Origin: Thuidium tamariscinum
Lineage: Eukaryota; Streptophyta; Bryopsida; Hypnales; Thuidiaceae
NCBI GenBank assembly: GCA_947034885.2
Contig: OX344752.2
Span: 16,058,001-16,122,000, forward strand
Direction of reading: 5' to 3'
Length of the DNA: 64,000 nucleotides
Part shown: positions 23,248 through 34,632 of the stretch, piece by piece
How the letters are laid out: the number at the start of each line of letters is the position of its first letter
Numbering within the stretch: the stretch's first letter is position 1
Position numbers and translations under genes: made by a program
Notes under the pieces: generated by a model
Database searches by the model: none
Told to the model about the DNA's origin: nothing
Seen by the model: only the letters and a program-made list of their open reading frames with translations

Positions 23248-25009
23248 ATGCTAGCAACAAAGGAGACATGTGAGGGTAGTTCATTGATCACAGTGAAGAG
23301 GAGAAGGAAGAGGAGGAGGAAACTTTTCTTTTCTTCACAGAAAGAGTTACAGCGCTCCCAGTTGAGAGCACTCAATGCCTCAACGAATATGATTGTAGGT
23401 TTAGTAGGAAGTGCTAGCAACTTGGAGGAAGTCGAAGATATCGAAGAAAAGGAGTACATCACGGAGAATCTAGAGACATTTCACTTGCTTGAAAAGGAGA
23501 TAGTAAGTCTATACAATCCAACAGCTATCTTGTATTCTTTTGTAAGTAAATCATCTCAATTGAATCTATTTTGATTATGTTCTATCTTTATATTTGTCTC
23601 ATTCAATAGAGATTAGGGCGTAAGAAAGGGACTTCATTTTAGGATTAGGGTCTATGTTCCAATAGCAAGTGACTGATGTACTTGTAGACACTAAGAATTG
23701 TCCTTCATTACTTTAGCTATATTAAAAACTTGTGTATGGCTAATTGACATGAAGAATATAGGCCACCTCACTGGGATATCAAACTAGTTGCAATTGTATT
23801 GTGAGCTCCACCAGGCCGCTTGCGGCTGGTATGTATGATATCTTTCCTTGCAATGAAATTCAATTTCGTTTGTTTCAAGAAGAAAAAAACTAGTTTCAAT
23901 TGGATGATTTATTTGCTAGAATTACCCAACCTAAACTAAATTCAAGTTGTATATTCAAATAGTACACAAAACACAGAGTATGAATAGGTCATCCTAAATG
24001 AACTGTACATGTATATGAATATTGTAACAAACGTTTATCTTTAATTCATAAATGGTATACATTTAAAGGGTTATTATATAATAATATATAATATAGTATG
24101 CAAAATTTTTAAAAATATGGTAAATGCAATCCTTTCTAGAGCTTATCTCCACAGATAGAATCATGTTTCTTTTCCCTATTCCTAATCAAATTTAGAAACA
24201 ATAGACAAGGAAGGACGTAGGCAATTCTAAAGGCCTTTGTCATCTGAATTTCTATATTTCCAAAGTAATGTCCTAGCGCTCCCAAGAATAAAAACTATAT
24301 GGTAAAATATTAAATGCAGTGGTCTTCCGAACAATACATATTGCAGAATTGCCCATCTTGCTTCACTTCCATATAACATACTAAGAGCTCTCAATTTGTC
24401 CTATTAGAAACTTGTCAATCAAAAATCCATTGGAATGAATTTTTTACAGTACTTAAAACTTCTAACTAATTTATCAGTGTTTCATGTGATATAAGTTTAT
24501 GTAAAGAAATAATCATTCTTACCTATGCACAACCAAAACTAGAATTACGACAAGGAATGTACTTTCTCAGTAGAACAGAATAGGCATTAGGAAGCCTAGT
24601 GTAGAGATTAGAAACCCTAAAACTAATCTCCCTAGGGTTCCTACCAGCGCTTCGTTCAGGTTGTTTTCCTTCGTTTGTAATATCTTTGTTATCCTTGTTG
24701 AGAGCTCTCTTTACCACGTAGTAGACAGTCGTGGGTTGGAACTTCAACAGAAGGTATGGAGACCCTAAACCTAAGATCTTCGGGGTTTTCAAAACCAACT
24801 AGTTCATCTTGAATTAGCTCTGAGTTTTTTCTCCACGCTTGTATCAGGAGAAACTTGCGATGAAGAAGCGGCGGGTAACTCGAAGTGCAACAACTGCAGG
24901 ACAAGGTAGTGAGGGCGATGGGAGCGGGAGTGAGGAGCGTGGAGAAGGGACAGTTGAGGTTGGAAATCTAGCTACGAATACACAAACTGAAGCTGCCGCC
25001 AGTGAGCAG
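23248..25009 (+). CDS. 5' exons 1-2 of the ParB-methyltransferase-like gene of element B
   Basis: Exon 1 is 23248-23502 (85 codons, donor GTAAGT) and contains KRRRKRRRKLFFSSQKELQR, the counterpart of RKRRKRRLFHFSSNRELRR in element A. Exon 2 is 24848-25009 (54 codons, donor GTGTGT) with MKKRRVTRSATTAGQG, the counterpart of TRTTRSHAKQGE. Both exons are phase 0. The strongly basic start suggests nuclear targeting or nucleic-acid binding. I could not find an equivalent of element A exon 3 before the ParB exon at 28966, so exons 1-2 may belong to the same gene or to a separate small gene. Confidence 0.55.
23503..24847. other. Intron 1 of the element B ParB-methyltransferase gene
   Basis: An AT-rich interval between exon 1 and exon 2. 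Apart from a retroposon tail at 23797-23887 nothing is recognisable. Frames of about 70-90 codons on the minus strand near 24523-24904 have no domain and overlap the exon 2 acceptor. Confidence 0.4.
23797..23887 (+). mobile_element. Truncated LINE/SINE 3' tail
   Basis: A ~91-bp insert has a CCAGGCCGCTTGCGGCTGG hairpin, then CTTTCCTTGCAATGAAATT and an A-rich end. It is flanked by AACTAGTTGCAATTG (23782-23796) and AACTAGTTTCAATTG (23888-23902), one base apart. It is related to the reversed tail at 10128-10215. Confidence 0.65.
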
Positions 25010-25368
25010 GTGTGTTTCTTTCTGGAATCTCGTTATCTCAGATTTGAGAATGGAGACTGACTCCGTAGTTGGTCTCCATTACACCTTTGCTGTCAAGAAT
25101 GTCCACTGAATCCACAAATATCGTAACACTTGTGATGCATTAGGATACCCTAATTTCATATTAGGGTTCACTGGATTCTTCGAGCGGGCTGTCTTGAGTT
25201 TCATTGTCAGTGACTGGTGTAATTTTCTTGATTTCTAGTTTTAGGCCCCGGTTGACACAATAGATTCGGCTCCCGTGTTTCTCCATTAATCATGCTTCCA
25301 TAAAGAAGCGATATGCTTGAGCTAAAATTAAGCATCGCAATACAGATTTCTTTCTCCATCCGATCCGA

Positions 25369-25392
25369 CCGAAGGTACCTTCGGTGCCGAAG
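25369..25392. repeat. Overlapping palindromes CCGAAGGTACCTTCGG and CTTCGGTGCCGAAG
   Basis: A perfect 16-bp palindrome (25369-25384) runs into a second one holding TCGG-TG-CCGA. It is the first TCGGNNCCGA site of the long intron in element B. Confidence 0.75.
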
Positions 25393-26823
25393 GGTACTCA
25401 CGCTGGGATTTAAAAAATCTTTAGTGGAGCGGACCTCTTGCGAAAAATCGAAACTAGATGCCAAGTTTGTAATTTACAGAACCACCATTCCTTTTAGCAC
25501 CATCTCGGGTGGGTGGTCTTATAGTAGCTTCAAACTGTCTCAGGGTAGCTTCAAACTTAGGGTTGCTTCTGTTCGACTTATGCGAGATGCAAAGCCTCCT
25601 CCCCTTGGATTTTGAATCTTAGATCCCGAGCCAATAAATGGCTAGAAATACCTGCGCAGCTGTTGAAGGCCTCGCAAAAGCAGATAGGTTCGAATCTTGT
25701 ACCAGCGCCTGAAGTGCACTTGCTTGTCCACTTCGAGTACCCGCCACCCTGAGTGCGTGCTTCTCGACCTTTTGGCCTGTGACGTAAGGATTCCTTGCGG
25801 ATTTGACGTTTGTGGTGAGAACTGAGAACTGGACGTGGGCACTAATCTCGCCGTAGCAGATCCAGCTTGCCCGGCTATTTCTCTCTGTCGGAGCGCGTTT
25901 CGGAATAGGAAGGGGAAGGGGAAGATCATTAGGGTGAGCCTAAAGATTGCACTTTTTTTTTTGGTAAGTCTTTGGATGCTTGAGCTTTCCCGACTCCTCC
26001 TGAACTTCATCGCCTGCACTCGCTTCCTGGCCTGGATGCCAAGTTTGTAAATTATCGGGAAGCTCCGAAGCTAGCCTCATGATGCCCAGTGACGTCGCGG
26101 TGAAGGAGCTTGAATGTGGGGAATGATGAGTCGCAGGAGTCCTTCAGTTGCACACAAGTGGAGTGCTACTTGAATAGGAGTACATGAACAAGCGCGCGAA
26201 TTTGGTCCGGAGCAGGTAGTTAGCTAGCTGGAGATCGATGAAGAATGGTGGTTTAGTGGTTCTGTGATTATGGCTCTAGCGGCCAAGGCTTTTATTGTCG
26301 ATGTGCGGGGGATCGATGAGCTCAAGTTCTACCCGAGCGCGTTTGAATCTCCACGCCACGGGGTGGCATGAAGAAATTGAATGAAACGTCTGCATGAGAT
26401 GCAGGGCACAAGTCCGCGCGTATTACGTGTTGTGAGGAGTCATGATCAGTTGACCTGCGTTAGATTGGATCGATGTAGCATTGGATCGATGTACTGTGGT
26501 CCATCAGAATAGGATCAGTCGGCCATGTAGAGCAGCAGTACGGATCATTATGGATTTGCGGTGGGCAGCCCTCGACGCCGATTGGAGTCCTACTTCAATG
26601 TCGACGAGATCACGATCGTAGTTGGTTCAGCACGTTCCCTACATTAAAATTCGTAACTGCTTTAAATACTGGAATGCATTTGGCTTGGTGAAGATCCCGG
26701 AACTTGATAAGCCGGGCAATCGAGTTCGTGAATAACAGTAGTGTTGGTAACGGCTAAGTTGTACCAACTTCAATTCTTTAGAGGAGGTCGATTTACGTAT
26801 ATTAATTGCTCAAACCGAATTGA

Positions 26824-26891
26824 TGAAATGAAGTACCCTGGTTTCATACAATTTATTTAACCAAATTGATGAAACCAGGGTACTTCATTTC
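26824..26891. repeat. 68-bp hairpin with 23-bp perfect arms
   Basis: The arms at 26824-26846 and 26869-26891 are exact inverted copies (GAAATGAAGTACCCTGG...). The loop AT-rich segment is itself partly symmetric. It could be a small foldback element or a structured intron site. Confidence 0.75.
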
Positions 26892-27257
26892 TGGCGAGAG
26901 TTCAGTCGATGCCACCCCACCCTCGGGAGAGCGGGAGGTTTCTGCGGTGGGAGAGAACGGGTCTTCGGGGGAGGGCAAGTTTTCTATTTCGCGTGGATCA
27001 GCGTAGGGCGTGGGCAGTTCCGAAGGGATGTTGTTGCACGGCGTGGGTTTTGGCGCGTCGGAGTACAATCTGATGTCCGGTTTGGGGAAGCAGTCTAAGT
27101 CTCGCGAGTCTGTTCCGAGTATGGTCTCGTAGGGAGTGAGCCCTATGTAGTTGCAGGGCCAGGGTCCGCATCAACATCACTATCATGGGGGTGCGGGTGC
27201 GCATCTTGGTGGTCTGACTTGAAAATCTACGAGATTTCGGTGGGTTCCACCTCACCC

Positions 27258-28880
27258 TCGGCGCCGAATGCATGCGACCTGGAACGACCAGGTGAACTCG
27301 GGATTCGAGGATGCTCAGCGGCCTTGAGCTTCCAGCCTCCAACTAAATGAGCGCATTGGCCATACTTGCTTCGCCAGCTTACTAGTAACCGACGCGACCA
27401 CTTTCCAAATCTACGGGACAGCCTGAGACGCTGCCAGAACTCAAACTCATCCCGGCTTTTAATTCCTTGCCGGTTGAATTTGCTTGTCTGCCTGCCTGTC
27501 GAAAACTCTGAATGACTGAGCATTCTGGGCATTTCTGCGATTAGGTAACTTCAGGGTCTCAGTGGGTGCCATCCCAGAACTGCTCTCGGCGCCGAATGCC
27601 TGGAGCCTCTCCTGAACGGGTGATCTTCGGAATATGGTCTCTTGGAATCTGTTGATTTCTTCATCGATTCTTTTCGTTGAAATTTTAGTACATGTGCACT
27701 CTCCGCAGATCCGTTACGTTGCATGGATCAATCAGTCCTGCAGGGTCCAATCATTCTCTCGGTAGTCTCATTAGTGAAGACTTCATCGATGTCGAAATAG
27801 TCATGGAAATTCTTATCTAGAAGCAGCTTCATTAATTAGGTATGGGAGATTGATTCAAAAGTATTTCATTTAGAACCTGCCTTTGTATCGTGAATTTTTA
27901 ATATAATTTTTGATTATCGGCGTGCATATTCCTATTCTAATGCTGAAATTACAACAAATTATAAAGATAATCTACATTACAATGCTAATTTAGCTTTTCA
28001 GCCTATAATATGATGAAGCTAATCAAGTTTTGATATGTTATATCAAGATTAGAATTACCTAAAATCTACACAATCATTGCCCTCGGCGCCGAAGGTAGGC
28101 ATGAACCTTTGCAGTCTTGATAAGTTGGTTATATAATTAGTTTCAAAGAAACTTTGTTTTTCTTATTTCTACAGTTCAATTTAATTTGTTTGATCTACAA
28201 CAATGCACTGTAAACTTTCTCTCGGCGCCGAGGGTAGGCTTGGACATCTATAGTTTTGATACATTGTATGTGTTATAGGTGTCAATATGCTCTTAATTTT
28301 GTAGTTTCATAGATCAATTTGTTTCTTTTTTTCAGTGAGGATACAGTCAAAACTTCCTCTCAATGATGAATGTAGGTATGATGTGTGATATAGGAAGTTA
28401 GTGATAGTAGTATATAGAGTTTATGTTCATAAATCCAAAGGACTGATTTTTAAATTTCTAAGTTTTCAAAACTATGTTACTTATCATAGTGTGCTTGATA
28501 TTGGCAACATCTCTATTTTTGTCATACTCAACAATCAGAGTTGTAATGAAATAGGAATGTCCAACTATGATTCCATTGCTTAGGTTCATATTTCTCTTTC
28601 TAAATTAGTGACCTGGACCTTCCTCTCGGCGCCGAGACTAGAATTGAAAGACTAGGAATTGATCACAAGAATTCCTACCATTGTGAAATTTTAGCTTGTA
28701 CATTTGGAATTTCGAATACTCTCTCTCCCCTTAGCTGTTGGTTTTTTATGTTATAATACGAGAGATCACTATTCATTAGTCTTCATTTGATTAGCTTAGT
28801 ATTCATCTTCTATACCTAAATCAAAAAATTTGGCTATATTGAGCACCCATTATTAGCCAGTATCCACCAATCGGGGCCGA
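27258..28880. repeat. Dispersed TCGGCGCCGA palindromes of element B
   Basis: Exact TCGGNNCCGA cores start at 27258, 27586, 28083, 28222, 28626 and 28871. The first five have CG at the centre and the last has GG. Several sit in a longer shared word, CTCGGCGCCGAGGGTAGGC-like, and the best is the perfect 14-mer TCTCGGCGCCGAGA. A degraded copy of the surrounding word is at about 28353-28375. Confidence 0.85.
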
Positions 28881-28965
28881 GGGGTATTACCGAAGTTATG
28901 GTGTTTGATTAGTGCTTTGCAATTCAGTCATATAATTACAACATTTTGTTTTGATTCCTATGTAG

Positions 28966-31900
28966 ATACCAATTGTTGTGACAAATCCATTGGACACTCA
29001 AGAGTTGGAGAGAGCTGATGTTTCCGAGATTGAAGAAATGGAGGGGAGCTTGGCTGAAATTGCGATACCTGAAGTAAACGAAAGTATCACTGAGGATGCT
29101 CTTAGGAAATCGCAGAAAGTGAATTCTGTTTCATCCATTTCAGATTTGCGATTGAAGCCCCATTCCATTTCACGCCTGATGATTCCCTTATGTCGAATGG
29201 TCGTCATGCCAATGGTCAAGCCAGCATTGCAATGTGATCTCACAAAATTGGAGAACAGTTTTGTAAATGGTTACATGGATGGTTCAGCTGTCTTTTACGT
29301 GTCCGTTACTAATGAGCAGGGTGAAGAAGAGCAGTATACAGACGCAGAGAAACAATCCTGGGGTCCACTGTGGAATGCCAAAAATGACCTATTCAACGCT
29401 CACTTGAACAGTACTCCTGATTTGCAACATCTTCAAAACTCAAAGTTTTTTGTATGTGATGGGAACCATCGACTCCTTGCTTGGAGATCTTACATTTCAA
29501 GGCACCACAATACTGAAATGGAGTGGCATTATTCGGTGGATTCTATCATACTGGAGATCAAGGGCAAAATTGGAATTGCCATGCACGCAATGCATGATAT
29601 AAACAAGTATGTTTAATTTTAAGTCCTTTTGTTTTGTGAAAAGTTATTTGATTGTTTTCTTATATTCTTTGTATTTACTGATTATGTTTAATGTTTGATT
29701 TCAGGCAGACTGAGAACTCATTTATCAAGACGAGTTTGGTTCATACATTATACCGTGTTCGCAAATATGGAGTTTTACCAATCGAGAAGTTTTCAGAGCA
29801 CTTAAGCCGCTCTGAAATTGCTCAATGTAAGCAAAACCTCCGGAAGAGTTGGTACTCAATGTCAATTGAGGTTTTTACTTCCTTTATTTTTCAGGTAATT
29901 TTTTTTTTCATTATTTATCTTGATTAACTCTTTTGCTTATTGTTTGTACTTTCTCGTATCATTGTCTTTATGTTGTTTTCATCTTTTTTAATTCTCTGAT
30001 TTTTTTTTCTTGGCAGTATGAGATATCAGCAGCAGCTGATACTGCAGCGCGTGTTTATAAAGAGGAAACACCAGAGGAAGAACAGTCATTGGATGAGATC
30101 TGCGAAGCAATGAGGATTGGCAGTAAAGACAAGGCCTCTAAATTGATCCAGAAGATGGGAAAGCTTGTAGCTGTTGCTAATCCCAGTCTTGGTGCCGAAT
30201 GGCTACAAGAGGTATGAAGAATATATCTTTGAACTCCTAGTTCTTTTTTTTCAAGTACTTGAATAGTTCTAATTTTTTTTCTTCCTCATTACAGATTGAG
30301 CGTCATTGGAGCTCCAACATCAATCCAGAAATGACGTTGGAGAAACTTCAATTAATTGCAACATGCAATGTGAAGCCAGAGCAAAAGGTTAAGTGGCTTC
30401 GATGGTGGAATGCATCGATTCAGACTAGAGAGGCACGGAGATTCCCAGCGAAGCCAGTTGGAGAAAATGAGTTGAAGTCCTTTCTAGGAAAGGCATGTTG
30501 GTATGCTGGGGTACGTGTCAAATTATATTGTAAAAAGAATGAGTTTGGGTCAAAACAAGGTAATAGGAGCCAATCTTGACGTGCTTATGGGTCCTTTTGG
30601 AGGTCCTTTTGAAATTTTCAAGGAATGTTTTGTTCAAAAACTTCATCAATTTTATAAAAATTGATTCTAAAAATTATTCAAAGTTGTTAATATTGACAAA
30701 TTCTATTCAAAATATTATAACTTTCAATAAAAAAGTTCCTAAATCCTCTATTTTGAATTTCACCAAAGGACTAAAAAGCACTGGTTACATGAGGTTTTTT
30801 ATGCTTAATCAAAATAAAATGATGACATAATAGACAATAAAGTACTTTAACATGAGACTATAACATCTATGATTCTTAAAGTATAATTTTTTAAGAAAAA
30901 CCAATTCAAATTTGAGCTTTAAAATCAATAATTGTCCAAAAAAAACAATGGTTACGTCAAAATTGGCTCCTATTACCTCGTTTAGACCCGTTTTTGGTAT
31001 AAAGACTAGAAGTTCATTGTTTTCCTCATTGGTCTCAAAAAGAGAATTATGTACAATGTTATGATGTCCAATTGATTTTGATTCTTTTGCAGATTGAAGA
31101 GGTGGGATCTGAAATGTTTGACAACTTTGTGAAGAAGGATCACCTGATGGTCAATATGGATTCTCCACAAGAGCCTGAGTCATTTACTGAGTACATAGAG
31201 GGCTGGAGGATTCGAGTATGGGATCATGCCTTTCTGATGTATTTTCGGGGACATGATGTATTCAAGAAGTCTGATGATTTTAGGAAGCACAAGGGCTCTG
31301 ACCTTGCTGTCAAACGCGTTGTCTATCGGTGAGAATCCAATTAATTTTTGCCTTTGTTGTACTTTGGACTGAAATTGTATTTAAGCTATGTGATACTGAT
31401 TTTGGAACATGGTTGATTTCTTTTTTTATAGGTACTTCAAATTTGAGTTGTTGCCCAAAGGAGCTATTGCGAAGCGAGATCTTCCGCCTTTTCTAGAGAC
31501 TTGGTTGGATGTGAATTCCGATCATTGTATGTTCTCAGTTCCTCAACTCAAGTGGTGGACAAGTGCTCATTTGAAGTCGGGTGCATGGTACCTTGATTGT
31601 CCACCGGAATTCACACCAATGCCAGAGGAGCACCTCAAGCGGTCCATCAACTCCCGTGAGCTTGTACCTGAATTTGATGAGTTTGCAGGTTTGGATGCTG
31701 ATGCCAAAGCCATAGCCATGAAGAAGCGGAATGAGTTAGATCAGAGGATAGCTTTAAAGAACTCAGAGGCAGTAGAAAAGGCAAAGGAGAGAGTGGTTAG
31801 GAAGGGGAAGAAACAGGCTGATGCGGGGAAGGCTACTTCAGCTGCCAAATCCAATGGAAAAGCTTCCAAGGATCAACCTCCACCTCCATCTACAATAGAT

Positions 31901-33804
31901 GAGAGCTCACAGCACCAACGTTCTAGTTCTCGAGGCACTAAACGTGATGTTGAGTATATGTCTTTGGGTGAAGAGGGCATGATACATGGCCCTTCAGCAG
32001 TAGAGTTTCTTAATGACTCAGAGATTACTATCAATGAGTTGTTTATTAACTCTTCCCTTGCAGCTGTACTAGATGATCCTTTACCCCAAGTTTACCACGA
32101 TATTCTTCACTTCATTGAGCAGGTTTGTATTATACTATCACTTATATTTGATTCTTAAATTTCATTTCATTTCATTTCATCCTTTCATTCTCTTTTTGAC
32201 TAAATACATGAAATGTTTTGCAGAACAAGGGGTCTAAGGAGAGATTCTTTAAAGGAGTTAAAAGTGTCAAGCCTCGCCTGGACTTGATGGTTGCAGACAT
32301 GCCTGAGGGATTGCGAGTTCCAAACTTGTCAGTACCCCCTACTGATGTTCCTAAGTGAAATACAGACTCACCTACATGGCTTGCAGAAGTTTTTGAATAT
32401 GCAGATGGTCACATTCACGATGATGGAGCTCTTATCATCATTCACTCTTGGAATCCCAAGATTAGAGCTAACATCTTAGGGCATGCAGCATCTTATAGCT
32501 TTCAGAAGAAGAAAGATTGGTGGGGAATGAACCGCCTTCATCTTGCCTCATCTACTTCCTCTACTTCCACGGTATGCTATTATCAACTTACAATGGTTCT
32601 TTATATTATTTGATGTACATAAATGTAATGTCTTATGAGTGTAAACCGTGTATGTTATTTTTTTTATTCTTTAGAGTAAGCATTGAAAATGATTTGTTGT
32701 CAAAGTAATGTTATGAAATCTTTTTGTATTTTTATTTGATTGAAATTTAAAAGGTTTTCTGAAGTCCTTTCTAATGTCTTGGAACTTATTTGATTTTGCA
32801 GACACAAAGATTTGGAATTGTTTTGTTTGTTAGGAATTTCACCGATGTTGGACCTTCTAAGTTCCAATTCCAATCATGCCCTAAACTAAGGGAGCTAGGG
32901 GTGGATCTTGCGGTGGACGACATTCTTCAAAACTACATCAAAAAAGAAACTTTGACGATGGATAACACCGGTAGTCCTTGGAGGGGGGCTCGGGAGAAGG
33001 ACCCTCGTTTCCTTCAAATGCTAATTGAAGCCTCATCACTTCCAGGCGATATTATCATCGACTGCACAGCTGCAACTGGTTGGTTTCTAACCTTATATGT
33101 ATATAATTTTTTCAGTTGACTTGAAGAGTTTCTTCTTTCCTACCTGAAATTTCTAATAATTTTTTTTTCGTTTATCTATTTCTTAGGGGCATCTATCCAT
33201 GCTTGCCGTATCCTCAACAGACACATCATTGCCCTTGAAGAGGACAAAGCAATCTTCAATTCAGTTTTAGCTCCAATGATTCGAGTAGGGCCCCTTGCTT
33301 TACCATCATCTGCGGCAGTTCCAGTACTTGCAGATGATCCAGATGCAGAGAATGTTCCAGTTCCTCACATTGTGAAGAAATCACGTTTCAGTAAGTAAGT
33401 CTATACTTATCTTGCATATTTATTTGAGGTTGTAAAATGTCATCTAAACCATTACAATTACATACTTGTTACATCTTTGTATATCAATGCATAATACACT
33501 TTGTTCATTTCTAATTTTATGTTTTTCTATTGGCAGCATGATTTCTAAGCAAACCACTAATCGGCCATTCTTCACTTTACCGGGATTTTTTCCAAGTCCA
33601 GAGAAGTCATACATATTGCCTCCATATGCAGCGGCTTTAGCGTCAGCTTTGGCTTTAGAGGAAGATATTCCTATAAAGGAAAAGTATAGCACTTTAGACC
33701 CTAGAGTTCTACAATATGTAGATGTTACAACTGTAGAGTCAGCAACCACATCGTCGACTAACAGTAGTGACCTTTCTCAATCTATGTCTACATCATCTAC
33801 ATGA
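28966..33804 (+). pseudogene. ParB-like / beta-class amino-methyltransferase-like protein, main exons (element B; one stop)
   Basis: Ten exons with GT-AG borders: 28966-29606, 29705-29894, 30017-30211, 30295-30510, 31093-31328, 31432-32122, 32224-32571, 32802-33078, 33187-33394 and 33537-33804 (1,090 codons with stop). Residues ~50-170 fit a ParB-like domain ending FFVCDGNHRLLAW. The middle (~215-700) is unrecognised and conserved with element A; its C-terminal part has a Lys-rich low-complexity linker. The end has the beta-class order: motif IV-like VADMPEG (Asp codon 32296), a strand IIIHSW, then KDPRFLQMLIEAS, motif I-like DCTAATGAS (from 33060) and RHIIALEED. In amino-methyltransferases motif IV is (D/S)PP(Y/F) and motif I is near DPFAGSG, so catalysis is doubtful. 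A TGA at 32356-32358 replaces the Trp codon kept in element A (PEWN), giving one premature stop. It may act in the nucleus on element DNA (inferred). Confidence 0.82.
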
Positions 33805-34562
33805 TTTTTCTTCTTATATTTTATTTGTTTTTGTTTTTTTCCAGTTCAATTTGTGTTCTCTCAATCTCTATTGTATTATATACAATAATAGTTTTAATGT
33901 AGAACCATCTATATTCAATCATTTAAGAAATTCTAGAACAGATCATGAGGAATATGAAGGTATGCAAATTTTTTCCAGTTAGCAAGATAGGAGGGATGGA
34001 GATTGCGAATTTTCCATAATTTTATTTCTAAAACTGAAATTACTATGATTTTCGGAAGCCAAAAAGTGATTTGAATGGATAGACAATGTCTAGAGTCTTC
34101 TAATTTGGATTATAATCAAGACTACTTTCCTAATTGGTACTTCTCTTACAATTTATGATACTTTGAGACATGTGTCGTAATTTAGTAGTCCCAACCTTGA
34201 AAATAGAGGAATAGTACATTCCAAACTTTAATTGTAAACCTCTTCTAGCCTTGGTTGGAAATAACCACATCCTATAGGTTAGATATGGATCCTTGGTCAG
34301 AAATAGGTGGTTCTACCATATAGATCTAGAATTCTTAAGTTCTAGATTCCTTTTCTTTCTTATATTTATCAGTTGTTGATGCAATTTTTTTAAAATATAG
34401 AATATTATAAAAAGATTCCCATTTTTTGGACTTTACATCTTACTCTTCTAATTTCATGAAGTCCACAGTTATAGGTTCCCCATCAAATTCCAACCAAATT
34501 TCCCATGGCATCAAAATTATAAATTATAAAATAATTATCAAAATTTCACCAAAAAAACCCTA
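33805..34562. other. 3' flank and right subterminal region of element B
   Basis: AT-rich DNA after the stop codon of the ParB-methyltransferase gene, up to the terminal GTGAGC array. Presumably holds the 3' UTR. No gene or distinct repeat is seen. Confidence 0.5.
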
Positions 34563-34622
34563 GGCTCACAAGCTCACAAGCTCACAAGCTCACGCTCACA
34601 AGCTCACAAAATAGCAACCCTG
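34563..34622 (-). repeat. Right terminal inverted repeat of element B
   Basis: An 8-bp unit CTCACAAG is repeated about five times, followed by CTCACAAAATAGCAACCCTG at the tip. It is the inverse of the left end at 18147-18215. Confidence 0.88.
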
Positions 34623-34632
34623 ACAGGTGTTA
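34623..34632. repeat. Target-site duplication of element B, right copy
   Basis: ACAGGTGTTA, identical to 18137-18146. The coding frame of element A exon 4 resumes immediately after it. Confidence 0.92.

Larger units (their letters stand above)
25010..28965. other. Long intron region of element B with GC-rich islands and TCGGNNCCGA palindromes
   Basis: No exon equivalent to element A exon 3 is visible. The segment 25330-27780 is much richer in GC than the rest of the element. Its minus-strand frames at 26998-27342 and 27227-27532 have no recognised domain. From 27880 to 28965 it is AT-rich again, with TCGGCGCCGA palindromes every ~140-400 bp. The GC-rich part may be captured host DNA (inferred). 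Confidence 0.5.
18147..34622. mobile_element. Element B: inner giant MULE-like DNA transposon nested in element A
   Basis: The left end CAGCGGTGCTATTTTGTGAG and the reverse complement of the right end CAGGGTTGCTATTTTGTGAG match nearly perfectly for more than 40 bases. They are flanked by the exact 10-bp repeat ACAGGTGTTA. The element is 16,476 bp. It holds an open minus-strand SWIM/DDE transposase gene (18610-22566) and a plus-strand ParB-methyltransferase-like gene (23248-33804), in the same arrangement as element A. Protein similarity to A is clear throughout but far from identical, so A and B are distinct subfamilies and B jumped into a resident A copy. Confidence 0.92.

Noticed and set aside
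29458..29472. DGNHR read as a sulfiredoxin active site
   Set aside because: Sulfiredoxin needs a Cys in this motif; Asn is present, so ParB-like is the better fit.
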